A stretch of DNA of 62,151 nt from Bordetella parapertussis (lineage in GTDB: Bacteria > Pseudomonadota > Gammaproteobacteria > Burkholderiales > Burkholderiaceae_B): contig CAMDNZ010000016.1 of the NCBI GenBank assembly GCA_945903445.1, forward strand, positions 1-62,151. The letters run 5' to 3'. A program made the translations under genes and the position numbers. The notes under the pieces are model-generated. The model saw only the letters and a list, made by a program, of their open reading frames with translations, had not been told where the DNA came from and ran no database searches. Of the stretch, positions 25,807 through 36,500 are shown piece after piece; the first letter of the stretch is position 1; every line of letters begins with the position of its first letter.

Positions 25807-26699
25807 TGAGTGCCACGCCTATGACTGCATCTTCAGCTACCGCGCCCGCCGCGCGCTTGTCCCTCAACACCGGCTGGCTGGGCTGCCTGCGCCCCGCCCC
25901 GCTGATCGCCTTGGCGGTCGTCCTCTTACTCATCGCCATGGCGATTTTGGCCCCCTGGCTGGCACCACACGATCCGCTACAGATGACGCCTTCGCAACGC
26001 TTGAAGGCGCCTAGCGGAACCTACCTGCTGGGCACCGATGCCTTCGGCCGCGATCTGCTCTCACGCGTCATGCATGGCGCCAGGATCTCCCTTCTGGCGG
26101 GCCTTGGTGTCGCCGTCGCCAGTATCGCCATCGGCCTGCCGCTGGGCCTGATGTCGGGATTCTTCCGAACCTTGGATGCGGTGATGATGCGCATCATGGA
26201 TGGTCTGATGGCCATTCCCAGTGTTCTGCTGGCCATCGCCGTCGTATCGCTGACAGGCGCCAGCCTGACCAGCCTGATCGTTGCCATCACCTTGCCGGAA
26301 GTGCCCCGAGTCGTTCGGCTGGTACGCTCGGTGGTGTTGTCGGCACGGGAAGAGCTTTATGTGGAAGCGGCCATTTCGCTGGGTAGCAGCTTGCCCCGCA
26401 TTCTGCGTCGTCATTTACTGCCCAACACGCTCGCGCCCCTGATCGTTCAAGGCACCTATATTTGCGCATCGGCCATCCTGACCGAAGCCATCCTGTCGTT
26501 CCTGGGCGCAGGCATCGGCACCGAAATTCCGTCCTGGGGCAACATCATCGCCGAGGGACGGATGTACTTCCAACTCAAGCCCGCCTTGATTTTCTGGCCC
26601 GGGCTAGTGCTGTCGGCATGCGTGCTGGCGATCAACCTGCTGGGTGACGCCGCGCGCGACATGCTGGATCCCAAACTCAGACAACGCGGAGGTCACTGA
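25806..26699 (+). CDS. ABC transporter permease, DppC type
   Basis: This 297-residue permease partners the DppB-type protein. It has the N-terminal cytoplasmic tail typical of DppC, a first helix at about residues 33-55, LGTDAFGRDLLSRVMHGARI (conserved GTD-x-x-GRD motif), and the EAA loop EAAISLGSSLPRILRRHLLP. Its start overlaps the preceding stop and its stop overlaps the next ATG by one base each, so the transporter genes are tightly coupled. Confidence 0.93.
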   Translation: MSATPMTASSATAPAARLSLNTGWLGCLRPAPLIALAVVLLLIAMAILAPWLAPHDPLQMTPSQRLKAPSGTYLLGTDAFGRDLLSRVMHGARISLLAGLGVAVASIAIGLPLGLMSGFFRTLDAVMMRIMDGLMAIPSVLLAIAVVSLTGASLTSLIVAITLPEVPRVVRLVRSVVLSAREELYVEAAISLGSSLPRILRRHLLPNTLAPLIVQGTYICASAILTEAILSFLGAGIGTEIPSWGNIIAEGRMYFQLKPALIFWPGLVLSACVLAINLLGDAARDMLDPKLRQRGGH

Positions 26700-28336
26700 T
26701 GGTCGAGCATTCTGTTCTGCGTATCGACGATCTGCATGTCTCAGCCGGACGCGGCGCCGACGCACCCGCCATCCTCAAAGGGATTTCGCTGTCGATTGCC
26801 GCAGGCGAAACCCTGTGTCTGGTGGGCGAAAGCGGCTCTGGCAAATCGGTCACCTCGCTGGCGACGATGGGTCTTCTACCGAAGAACATTCTGGTGCCGA
26901 AATCGGGCCGCATTTTGCTCGAAGGCCAAGACATCCTGACCCGTACCGAGCGCCAGATCAAAGCGCTACGCGCCAATCGCATGGCCATGATCTTTCAAGA
27001 GCCGATGACGGCCCTGAATCCGGTCATGCCAGTGGGCCGCCAGATCGAAGAGGTTTTGCAGGCCCATACCCGTCTGGGCGCCAGCGAGCGTCGCAAGAAG
27101 GTTCTGGACATGCTGGACCAGGTTCATCTGCCGGAGATCGAACGGGTCTACCGCTCGTTTCCGCATCAGTTATCGGGCGGCCAGCGTCAGCGCATCATGA
27201 TTGCCATGGCCTTGGTGCTGCAACCCAAATTGCTGATCGCCGACGAACCCACCACCGCACTGGACGTCACCACCCAGAAGGAGATCCTGCGGCTTATAGA
27301 GGAGTTACAGACTCAACACGGCACGTCGGTGTTGTTCATCACCCATGACATGGGCGTCGTGGCCGATATCGCCGATCGCGTGTGCGTCATGCATCACGGG
27401 AACATCGTCGAAACCGCGGCGATCGACGATCTGTTACGCACCCCCAAGACCGACTACACACGAAAACTGCTCAGTGCCGTGCCCAGTTTGATCGCACGTC
27501 CGGCTCGTCCCGAACGCAGCGCCGAGATCGTGCTCGAAGCCATCGAGCTGAACAAAACGTATGGTGTCCGAGGTTGGCGAAAGAAAGCCCCGACGCCGGC
27601 GGCTACCGACGTCAACTTCACGCTCAAGCGCGGACGCACGCTAGGCATCGTGGGCGAGAGCGGATCGGGAAAATCGACGGTTGCCCGCTGCGTCATGCGC
27701 CTGATCGATCCGACCTCTGGCGGTATCCGCGTCAAGGGCTATGACATCTCGGATCTCCAACGACCCGCGCTGCAAGCGCACCGCAAGCGGATTCAAATCA
27801 TTTTTCAAGACCCCTACCGGTCGCTGAACCCCCGTATCACCGTGGGCGAGAGCATCAGCGAAGGCCCCACCAACTTTGGCGTCGCACCATCGGCTGCCCT
27901 GGCCCGAGCGTCAGAGCTACTTGCGTTGGTCGGCCTGCCGCCCGATGCCATCGACCGCTACCCCCATCAGTTCTCGGGCGGACAACGTCAGCGTATCGCC
28001 ATCGCCCGCGCATTGGCGATGGAGCCCGACGTGTTGGTGGCCGACGAAGCGGTATCGGCACTGGACGTTTCGGTGCAAGCGCAGGTGTTGGCGCTTCTGG
28101 ACGATCTACAGCAGCGCCTGGGTATCGCCTTGCTGTTCATCACCCACGATCTACGCGTGGCGGCTCAAATATGCGACGATGTGGCGGTGATGCAGCATGG
28201 TCGCGTTGTCGAAGCAGGCCCCGCGCAGGCCGTGCTGATGCAGCCACAGATGCCCTACACCCGGACTCTGATCGAAGCCGCGCCGGGGCGGCACTGGGAT
28301 TTCGCCAACTTCCGGCCATTGGCTCACGCCGCTTGA
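26699..28336 (+). CDS. ABC transporter ATP-binding protein, fused DppD-DppF type
   Basis: The 545-residue protein joins two ABC ATPase domains, as in GsiA/YejF. Domain 1 has Walker A GESGSGKSV near residue 43, signature LSGGQRQRI and Walker B LLIADEPTTALD. Domain 2 has GESGSGKST near residue 318, FSGGQRQRIAIARALAMEP and VLVADEAVSALD. Both have the short oligopeptide-ABC C-terminal extension (TRKLLSAVPS; TRTLIEAAPG). It powers the preceding permeases. A gap of 70 bp with an AAGGAG site follows before the MlrC-like gene. Confidence 0.94.
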   Translation: MVEHSVLRIDDLHVSAGRGADAPAILKGISLSIAAGETLCLVGESGSGKSVTSLATMGLLPKNILVPKSGRILLEGQDILTRTERQIKALRANRMAMIFQEPMTALNPVMPVGRQIEEVLQAHTRLGASERRKKVLDMLDQVHLPEIERVYRSFPHQLSGGQRQRIMIAMALVLQPKLLIADEPTTALDVTTQKEILRLIEELQTQHGTSVLFITHDMGVVADIADRVCVMHHGNIVETAAIDDLLRTPKTDYTRKLLSAVPSLIARPARPERSAEIVLEAIELNKTYGVRGWRKKAPTPAATDVNFTLKRGRTLGIVGESGSGKSTVARCVMRLIDPTSGGIRVKGYDISDLQRPALQAHRKRIQIIFQDPYRSLNPRITVGESISEGPTNFGVAPSAALARASELLALVGLPPDAIDRYPHQFSGGQRQRIAIARALAMEPDVLVADEAVSALDVSVQAQVLALLDDLQQRLGIALLFITHDLRVAAQICDDVAVMQHGRVVEAGPAQAVLMQPQMPYTRTLIEAAPGRHWDFANFRPLAHAA

Positions 28337-28406
28337 TCCCTTGCCTGACCATCTGCCTGGCCGCCGTTTTGGCCGTGGGCTTTCGACCCCGAATAAGGAG
28401 CCGTGA

Positions 28407-29933
28407 ATGTCGACGTATCGCATTGCTGTGGGTGGTTTTTTACATGAGACCAACACCTTCGCCCCCACCAAGGCGGATTACGCCGCATTCGACGGCGGCG
28501 GGGGTCGTCCGATGTTGCGCGGGGCCGAACTGCTCGACGCCTTGGAAGGCACCAATAATGGCATAAGCGGCTTCATCAGTTCGCCCGAAGCGGCCGCTTG
28601 GCAGATCGCACCCACCCTGTCTTGCCTTGCCAGTCCTTCTGCTCATGTAACCGCCGACGCCTTCGAACGCATCACCACCGAGCTGATCGAACGCTTGGCC
28701 CAGGCCCATGTAGAAGCCCCCTTAGATGGGATCTATCTGAATTTGCACGGCGCGATGTGCGTCGAGACCTACGACGACGGCGAAGGCGAATTGCTGCGAC
28801 GCGTGCGAGCCCGTTTGGGCACCGACATTCCGATCGTCGTCAGCCTCGACTTACACGCCAACGTCACCGCCGAGATGATGGCTCACGCCGATGCCTTGCT
28901 GGGCTATCGCACCTATCCCCACGTGGACATGGCAGAAACGGGCGCCCGCTGCGCGACCTACCTTGCACGCATCGTCGGTACCAACCGTCGCGATGCCAAA
29001 GCCATGCGCCGCATCGACTATCTGATTCCTATCGTGTGGCAGTACACCGGCATCGAGCCCTGTCGAAGCCTTTACGCGCGACACGATTCAATGGAGCAGG
29101 CCGGTCTGCCCTCTATTTCGTTTTTCACAGGATTTCCGGCGGCCGACTTCCCCGGCTGTGCCCCCACAGTGATCGCCTACGCGCCCACGCAGATCGAAGC
29201 GGACGCCGCTGCCGATACATTGGCCGCTCAGGTCAACGCCTGCGAATCGGCGTTTGCCGGACGCGTGTGGGAACCCGATGAGGCAGTGTTGGAAGCCATG
29301 CGGCTGGCCACGACCGCCAGCAAGCCCGTCGTACTGGCCGACACCCAGGACAACCCCGGTGCCGGTGGCGACTCGAACACCACCGGCATGTTGCGCGCGC
29401 TTGTGCGCAACGATGCCCAGAACGCTGCCTTGGGTAATCTGGTAGACCCTGTGAGTGCTCGAGCGGCGCACTTGGCCGGTGTCGGTGCCACTGTGCGCTT
29501 GGCGCTCGGTGGCACGTCGGGCGTCCTGGGCGACAGTCCGTTCGAGGCCGATTGGCTGATCGAATCGCTGACCGATGGTAAATTCGTCGCGAGTGGTCCG
29601 TTCTATGGCGGCGCCCACCTCGATCTTGGCCCAAGCGCCTGCCTGCGCTTGGGTGGCGTGCGCGTGGTGTTGACCTCACGTAAATCGCAGATGGCCGACC
29701 AGCAGATGTTCAGGCAGGTGGGTATAGAGCCTCGCGATCAAGCCATCCTGGTCAACAAGAGTTCGGTCCATTTTCGGGCCGACTTCGCACCCATCGCTCA
29801 CGCCATCCTGATCTGCAAATCGCCTGGCCCCATGCCGGTCGATCCCGCCGTGTTGCCTTGGACTCGATTGGCGCCAGGCGTGCGTCTATCGCCACGCGCC
29901 AATCCGGCCACACCTGTCACGCCCGACATATAA
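28407..29933 (+). CDS. M81-family metallopeptidase (microcystinase MlrC-like)
   Basis: The 508-residue product is an MlrC/M81 zinc metallopeptidase. Conserved metal-site and signature motifs are FLHETNTF (residues 11-18), LDLHANVTAEM, HVDMAETG and DNPGAGGDSNTT. MlrC itself cleaves linearised microcystin peptides; most relatives act on unknown substrates and are often coded with dipeptide-type ABC importers, as here. No signal peptide is seen, so it should be cytosolic and act after uptake. AAGGAG precedes the ATG at normal spacing. The transporter context suggests a modified or non-proteinogenic small peptide as substrate. Confidence 0.87.
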   Translation: MSTYRIAVGGFLHETNTFAPTKADYAAFDGGGGRPMLRGAELLDALEGTNNGISGFISSPEAAAWQIAPTLSCLASPSAHVTADAFERITTELIERLAQAHVEAPLDGIYLNLHGAMCVETYDDGEGELLRRVRARLGTDIPIVVSLDLHANVTAEMMAHADALLGYRTYPHVDMAETGARCATYLARIVGTNRRDAKAMRRIDYLIPIVWQYTGIEPCRSLYARHDSMEQAGLPSISFFTGFPAADFPGCAPTVIAYAPTQIEADAAADTLAAQVNACESAFAGRVWEPDEAVLEAMRLATTASKPVVLADTQDNPGAGGDSNTTGMLRALVRNDAQNAALGNLVDPVSARAAHLAGVGATVRLALGGTSGVLGDSPFEADWLIESLTDGKFVASGPFYGGAHLDLGPSACLRLGGVRVVLTSRKSQMADQQMFRQVGIEPRDQAILVNKSSVHFRADFAPIAHAILICKSPGPMPVDPAVLPWTRLAPGVRLSPRANPATPVTPDI

Positions 29934-29963
29934 GTGCCAGCGCCCGATCCGGCAGATGCCTCT

Positions 29964-30000
29964 ACTTCTACGTCTACCCCTGCATCTACGCCTACCCTCG
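29964..30000 (+). repeat. Short CTAC-containing imperfect microrepeat
   Basis: About five CTAC-bearing hexamer-like units (CTCTAC, TTCTAC, GTCTAC, ATCTAC, GCCTAC) follow one another in the gap between the MlrC-like and M20 genes. The function is unknown; it may be a slippage product. Confidence 0.4.
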
Positions 30001-30095
30001 CCTTGGCCCGACGCCTGCCTCGCTTCTTACCTTACCCGAACGCACTCCGTCTGACCGCCTCATCATTTCAACGCTTTTTTCTTGGATGATCCGAC

Positions 30096-31256
30096 ATGCC
30101 CACGCTTGCCCGCATCGAAAGCTATACCGAAGACCTCAAAGCCATTCGCTGGGACATTCATGCGAATCCGGAAATCGGATTCGAAGAAGTTCGTACCAGC
30201 GACATCGTGGCCGAGCTATTGACGGGCTGGGGCATCGAGGTTCATCGCAAAATAGGCAAGACAGGCGTGATCGGTATTCTGGAAGGTCAGCATGGCCCCG
30301 GGCGCAGCATAGGCTTGCGCGCCGACATGGACGCCCTCCCCATGGACGAAACGGCCGACGTGCCCTACAAATCGACCGTGCCGGGCAAGTTTCATGGGTG
30401 TGGACACGACGGGCATACGACGATGTTGTTGGGCGCCGCGCGCTATCTGGCCGAGACGCGCGACTTCGCGGGACGTGTCGTGTTCATCTTCCAACCCGCC
30501 GAAGAAGGCTTGGGCGGCGCCCGAGCCATGCTGGCCGACAAACTGTTCGAGCGTTTTCCCTGCGACGAAATCTATGGCCTGCACAACTCGCCCCACCTGG
30601 ATCCGGGCAAGATCGTCGTGCGCCCCGGACCGTCGATGGCGGGTGCCGATTTCTTCGACATCGTCATCAAAGGCCATGGCAGTCACGGCGCGGTGCCGCA
30701 AGCCTAGAAAGACCCCATCATCGTGGCCAATGCACTGGTGGCCGCCCTGCAAACCGTCGTCAGCCGCAACACCAGCCCGTTGGATTCGGCAGTGCTGTCG
30801 GTCACGCAGATCCACGCTGGGTCAGCCTACAACGTGATCCCGCAGGTCGCGACACTCGCGGGCACCATCCGCACGTTCTCGCCGGAGGTGGGCGAACTGA
30901 TAGGCACACGCATGCGAACCATCGCAGCTGGCGTGGCAGCCAGTTTCGCCGTCGAGATCGAGGTCGATATCCGCAACATTTTCGACGTGCTGGTCAATCA
31001 CGAGAAAGAAACGACAGTCCTGCAGCAGGCCGCGTTCGAGATCGTGGGCGAAGAAAACGTATCCATCATGAAGAACCCCGTCATGGGCAGCGAAGACTTT
31101 GCCGACATGCTGCGAGTCGTACCGGGCTCGTATTGCTGGGTCGGTCACAGTGGCACCTTGCCCCTGCATAACCCCGGCTTCGTGCTGGGCGACGACATCC
31201 TGCCAGTGGGGGCCAGCCTGCTTGCCCGGGTGATCGAACGACAACTGGCTGCCTGA
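30096..31256 (+). pseudogene. M20-family amidohydrolase interrupted by an in-frame TAG
   Basis: The frame encodes a complete M20D amidohydrolase (hippurate hydrolase/IAA-amino-acid hydrolase type) of 386 codons, but codon 204 (30705-30707) is TAG. Before it are the metal motifs ADMDALPMDE, HGCGHDGHTTML and QPAEEGLGGA, and the GHGSHGAVPQA lid. After it the same frame continues KDPIIVANALVAALQ to the final ligand region MGSEDFADML and the C-terminus. One substitution (such as TCG to TAG) would explain it. The enzyme would hydrolyse an N-acyl or amide bond in the cytosol. Outcomes are a truncated inactive protein, suppression, or a sequencing error. An internal start after the stop would give only part of the enzyme. 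Confidence 0.85.
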
Positions 31257-31323
31257 TCGAACCCGAGCGTCCTGCTGCGCGGTAGGTGACAATACGTCAT
31301 TGCCGCTCACTAGGATTTGCACC

Positions 31324-32685
31324 ATGCCCGCCACGCTCGCCCCCCTCAATGCCCTCATACAGGAACTGACGCACGGACAAACCACTGCCGCGCACTGTGC
31401 CCAGGCGGCATTGGACCGGGCCGACGACCCGGCAGGCGAAGGCGCACGAGTCTTTACCCATCGCGATTCAGAACAGACCATGGCCGCCGCCGAAGCCAGC
31501 GATATGCTGCGTGGGGCGGGACTTGCGCGCTCGCCGCTGGAAGGCATTCCGATCTCGGTAAAGGATTTGTTCGACGTCGAAGGACAGATCACTCGTGCCG
31601 GTTCGGTGGTCTTGAACGACGCGGCACCGGCGCGTCGTCACGCACCCGTCATCAAGCGCCTGCTGGATGCCGGTGCCGTCATCGTAGGTCGCACCAACAT
31701 GACCGAGTTCGCCTATAGCGGCTTAGGACTCAATCCGCACTATGGCACGCCGCGCAATCCATGGGACCGCACAACAGCTCGTATTTCGGGCGGGTCGTCC
31801 TCGGGTGCCGCCGTGTCGGTCAGCGATGGCATGGCGGCCGCAGGCATCGGCTCTGACACCGGTGGATCGGTTCGGATTCCCGCCGCCTTATGTGGCCTGA
31901 CCGGATTCAAACCCACTGCTAAGCGCGTACCTCTGGCAGGCGTATTGCCCCTGTCCCACAGTCTGGACTCCATTGGCGCGATTGCGCCCAGCGTCGCCTG
32001 CTGTGCACTGCTCGACAGCGTGATGGCAGGCGCGGCCACCGACATGCCAACGGCGGCGGCCCTGGCCGGCCTTCGTTTGCTAGTGCCGACAAGCGTCGTG
32101 TTGAACGATATGGATGCCACCGTCGAGGCCGCATTCGAAGCTGCACTGGCAAAGCTAACGGCCGGCGGGGCCCGAATCGACCGACTGCCCATTGCTGCCT
32201 TCGAGCGACTAGGCGCGATGCAAGGCCGCGCCAGCTTCACCGCCACCGAAGCCTACGCATGGCATCGCGATCTGATCGCCCGCCACGCCGATCGCTACGA
32301 CCCCCGCGTGGCGTCTCGGATCCAGCGCGGCGCTACCCAGTTGGCGGCCGACTACGTCGATCTGGTGGCCACCCGGCAGGCGTGGATCGACGAAGTAGAA
32401 CAAGGGGTCGCAGGCTACGACGCCATGCTGATGCCGACCGTCCCCGTGATCGCACCCGCCATCGCACCGTTGGTCGAATCCGATGAAGCCTACTACGCCA
32501 TGAACGCGCTCATCCTGCGCAACCCGACCTTCATCAACATGCTGGACGGTTGTGCGCTGTCGGTGCCGTGCCATGCCCCGGGTGGTGCGCCGGTCGGTCT
32601 GTCGATCGCTGGGCTGCGAGGCACGGACAAATGCATACTGGGCATCGGCCTGAGCGTGGAAACAGCGATACGACACTCGACTTGA
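31324..32685 (+). CDS. Amidase signature family enzyme
   Basis: The 453-residue protein carries the Ser-cisSer-Lys triad of the amidase family: Lys80 in PISVKDLFD, Ser158 in GGSSSGAAV and the nucleophile Ser182 in DTGGSVRIP. Such enzymes hydrolyse carboxamides, including amino-acid amides, aryl amides and Glu-tRNA intermediates. Isolation from gatB/gatC and the catabolic context favour a small-molecule amidase. The ATG at 31324 is chosen over one eight codons upstream because AGGA lies just before it. It lies 67 bp after the M20 gene and probably ends the operon. Confidence 0.92.
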   Translation: MPATLAPLNALIQELTHGQTTAAHCAQAALDRADDPAGEGARVFTHRDSEQTMAAAEASDMLRGAGLARSPLEGIPISVKDLFDVEGQITRAGSVVLNDAAPARRHAPVIKRLLDAGAVIVGRTNMTEFAYSGLGLNPHYGTPRNPWDRTTARISGGSSSGAAVSVSDGMAAAGIGSDTGGSVRIPAALCGLTGFKPTAKRVPLAGVLPLSHSLDSIGAIAPSVACCALLDSVMAGAATDMPTAAALAGLRLLVPTSVVLNDMDATVEAAFEAALAKLTAGGARIDRLPIAAFERLGAMQGRASFTATEAYAWHRDLIARHADRYDPRVASRIQRGATQLAADYVDLVATRQAWIDEVEQGVAGYDAMLMPTVPVIAPAIAPLVESDEAYYAMNALILRNPTFINMLDGCALSVPCHAPGGAPVGLSIAGLRGTDKCILGIGLSVETAIRHST

Positions 32686-32789
32686 GCAAGCCGCGTAAAC
32701 ACGCGAAAAGCGGTAAGCGATAGGCGGTGAAAGTACCCAAAAGGCGAGATGCTAAGGTAGAAGGAACACCGGCTTCTTGGAGTATGTCC

Positions 32790-33398
32790 ATGTCTGGCTT
32801 TCCTGTTTCCCGTCGCCCGATGCGTACCGCCATCACCAGCGCGGCACTACTGCTGTCCTCGGCGGCCTGGGCCGACGGCCCGTTTCCTGGCAACTTGAAC
32901 GAAGCCGACCAGCAGGCGTTCGATGCCCACGACCTACGGCTAGAGCAGATGGTCGATCACGTCCGCGCACACGCCAACGGCGTCGATGGCAAGGCGCTGG
33001 ACGGTGCGATACGGCCAGCGGTCGCAGCGCTACCCGCCGAAAAAATGCTTGGCAAATGGCGTTGCCGTTCGATTCAACTGAGCGACACCGACGACTTACC
33101 GATCGTGGTCTATCGCGATTTTCAGTGTCAGATCACAGACGATGGCGCGGGCTTGCAATTGACCAAACTGACCGGCTCGCAGCGTCCGGCAGGCACGCTC
33201 TACGATCTGGGTGGGGACCGTCTGGGCTTTGCCGGTGCGCTGGCGCTAGGCGACGAACCAAAAGCGCCGCGCTATGGTCAGCAGGCCGACCGCAATCAGG
33301 TCGGCTACCTCGTGCCAATGTCAGCCCGGCATATGCGCCTGGAACTACAGCAAGCCAGTCGCCCCGGCGCGTTCGAAGTACTCGAACTACGCCGCTGA
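32790..33398 (+). CDS. DUF4893-family secreted protein
   Basis: The 202-residue product has a signal peptide (Arg-rich start, hydrophobic core about residues 14-27, cleavage after AAWA). Its body matches DUF4893: LNEADQQAFDAHDLRLEQMV, a central KWRCRSIQLSDTDDLPIVVY with two cysteines (CR, FQC), and YLVPMSARHMRLELQ. The function is unknown. The ATG at 32790 has GGAG seven bases upstream; an in-frame ATG two codons earlier is too close to that site. The terminator at 33420-33470 follows. Confidence 0.78.
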   Translation: MSGFPVSRRPMRTAITSAALLLSSAAWADGPFPGNLNEADQQAFDAHDLRLEQMVDHVRAHANGVDGKALDGAIRPAVAALPAEKMLGKWRCRSIQLSDTDDLPIVVYRDFQCQITDDGAGLQLTKLTGSQRPAGTLYDLGGDRLGFAGALALGDEPKAPRYGQQADRNQVGYLVPMSARHMRLELQQASRPGAFEVLELRR

Positions 33399-33419
33399 GC
33401 GATCGAAGCGACGCCAAAA

Positions 33420-33470
33420 TAAACGGCCCCCGGAAGTTGGCACGTCGGCCAGCATTCCAGGGGCCGTTTA
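33420..33470. terminator. Bidirectional Rho-independent terminator
   Basis: TAAACGGCCCC (33420-33430) pairs perfectly with GGGGCCGTTTA (33460-33470), and GGAA/TTCC extend the stem after one mismatch. On the minus strand a TTTATTTT tract follows, which suits the giant autotransporter gene ending at 33501. On the plus strand only TTTA follows, so termination of the DUF4893 transcript may be weaker. Confidence 0.8.
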
Positions 33471-33500
33471 GCGCACTGCCCTCATTCCAGTTTTCCGCGA

Positions 33501-36500
33501 TCAGAAGCTCCAGCGAATGTTGATCATCCCTGCGTGATCGCGACTGCCCTTGCCGAACTGACCGGCATACGACGCGCCGATACGAGTGTTGGGCGTAATC
33601 GCCACGTCGGCACCGAACTCGGTCACGAAGGCATTCTTGGCCACCGGCGTACCGGCGACGGTGAACTCCTGGCTGCCTTGGAACTGCAAGCGCGACTTCG
33701 GATCGACGTCGCCAAACGCGTGACGCCAGCCACCCGAGATGAAGGCCCCGACCGGGCGACCCTGCACCTCCCATTCGCCACGCGCCCGCAAGCCCGCCGT
33801 GGTCGTGGTGACTTGCTGATTGGCGCTGTCGCCATTGACCGCAGCCGACCCGCCCTTTTCGGCGAAACCGCGCATGCGCTGGTCGATCCATGCGGCACCG
33901 ACGAACGGCTCCAGGCTGAGCTTCGCGCTGACCGGGAACTCGTAACCCACCTCACCAAAGATCTGCGTCGTGCTGGCCCGGCGATCGGCTTCCAGTTTCT
34001 GGTTTGCCTGATTGACCGTCACGCGGCGCTTGGTGTCCAGCTCATGCCACGAATACGCGGCACCCGCCTTGACGTTCAGCGCACGGGCATCGCCCATCGG
34101 GATGGCACGCCCGCCATAGACCGAGACGCTCCAGCTTTGCGTTTCGGCCGACGCATTGCGGTCGTCCTGCCAGATCTTGCCGTCGGTATAGCCCAAGGCA
34201 CCACCCACGCGCCAGCCGTTGCGAACGGCCACGTCGCCGCCCACCATCACGCCACCCAGATGCTGACGGTAGCTGCCGACGTTGTTGTTGCCGTCCTGGC
34301 GCTGCCAGTTGCCGATGATCTCGGCCCAGGCAGCGGTATCGCAGTTGCCTGCGTCGTACGGACGATTGACGCCCGCCTGACCGCTGGCATAACGGTCGCC
34401 TCGCATGCAGCTTTGCAGGTGACGCAGCGGGATGTCGCGAGCCGAGGCGCTGTTGCGCACCAAGGCCGAGGACAAGCCCGCATGGCTGTCGCCAGACAAT
34501 TGCTTTAACGCTTCGGCCACCGTGTCGGCACTCTGACCCATGATGTGCTCGTACAGATCCGAGCCTGCCGGCATGGTGGAGATCGCCTCGCCGGTCGATC
34601 CCTGGTTAGGCGTTTCGCCTGCATCCGGAATGCTCGTGGCATTACGTTGCAGGGCCAGCGTCACCGAGTCGGACGAGTAGGCCAAGCTGCTGGTGAAGAA
34701 CGCCAGATTGGGCAGATTCACGCTGTCGAAAGTGCCGTTGACGGCACCCGCCCGAAGAATCGGGTAGGCATTGCCGCCGTTGTAGACAAAGCCATTGGCG
34801 GCCTGCAGGCTGCCCGCCAGATTGGCGGTGCCCGTCACCGTGATGGGAGCCATGTTCGAGTCGCGCAAAGACACGTTCAGCGCTGAACCTGGCTGGCTGA
34901 CGTAGTTGCCGCTGACGGTGAAGTTCAAGCCGGGTGCCGAGGCTGCCGAGATTGTCCCGGCATTGTCGATTCCCGTCACCGAACCGCCCCCCAGCAGCAC
35001 GGCACCGGCCGCGATAGTGACCGTCGAACCCAGCGTGGCACCGGTCGTGCCATCGCCCAACAGCAGTGACCCCTCGCGCAAATCGACTCCGCCCGATATC
35101 GGTTGGTTGCCGGTCAGTTGCAGCGTACCCAAGCCGTCCTTGCGCACACCGCCCGCACCGCTCAGGGTGCCAGCGAACTGACCGTCTTGCGCTTGGACGA
35201 ACCGAACTGTCGTGCCTGTCTGCGTACCAATGGCAGCTTTCAAGCTGTTGGTGTTTCCGGCCAGCGTACCACCCGCCACCGAGGTTCCACCCGTATAGCT
35301 GTTAGTTCCTGTCAAGACCAAGGTGCCCGCGCCTTGTTTGGTGAAGGCACCGGAACCCGTCAGGTTGTCGTCCACGGTGAAGGTGTTGGCGGCATCGACG
35401 ACTTCGATACCGCCGCCTGCGTTACCCAGTGCGATGGCTCGATCGGTCGAGTTGAACGCGGTGCCACCGATACTCAACACGCCGCCAGCCAAGCTGATGT
35501 TCCCGTCTGCCGCACCCAGTGCCGCGTCGCTGTTCACGCGCAGCGCACCGCCGCTGATGGTCGTTCCCCCTGCATAGGTGTTGACGCCGTTGAGTGCCAA
35601 GACGCCGCCGTCTTGCTTGTCCAGGCCGCCTGCGCCGGTAATAGGCGTATCGATCGTGGCGGTCGCGCCCTGATCGACCCGGAAGGGCGTGGCCGCGTTG
35701 GCGATCGTGAGTGCACTGCCCTGACCCGGGGTCAGGGTATAGCCATCGGCCAGGAACTGGATGCCGGTGATCGCCTGATTGCCATTTACCGTTACGGCGC
35801 CGCCCGTCGTCGAGAAGACGGCGAACCGATCGTCCCACTCCAACGTTCGAGTACCCGTAGCGTCGGTCCAGTTTGTGGCCGTACCCCACGTGCCGGTTCC
35901 TCCAGCGATCGTGCCGTCGGCCGTGGTTTTGCCGCCGTTCCAGAAGCGCACTTCGTCGGCCGTGCTTTGAACGACCAGGTTCACCTCGCCGGGCTGGTTC
36001 TGCAGCGTCAGATTCTCGCCGTCGAAACCGGCGGGCAAACTGCCGTATGCCAAACCGTTGTCGGTCAGCGCACCGCCGAAGCGGAACAGACGGAACACGC
36101 CGATACGGAAACCACCCGCATCGTTAACGTTGAGCACACCGTCCAAGGTCAGATCGCCTGCCACCGTCACCGCCGAAGTTGCCGAGCCCGGCGCCCCCAA
36201 GCCGAAGTCCAACTGTGTGCTGTCGCCCAGGTTCAAGTCGCCGTTTATGGTGATGTTGTCGCTTGGTGTGCCTGCTGCCAGGCGGCCCGCCGGATCGACC
36301 GTCACGTCGCCGGTAATCGAACCCGAACCGCCCAACGTTGCATTGGGGTCGATCGTCAACGATGCGGTAGACAAGCTGCCATCGACCTGCAAGCGACCCG
36401 CAGCCACCACAGTCACATCTTCGATCGCATGAGTGCCCGCCAAGATCAGTTCGCCAGCGCCCCGTTTGATCAATGTGCCTCGACCCGTCAGATTGCCCGA

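Noticed and set aside
29858..31171. Alternative-frame open frame of 437 codons over the M20 gene
   Set aside because: It is Arg/His/Pro-rich shadow sequence in a different frame; the M20 motifs are all in the frame interrupted by TAG.
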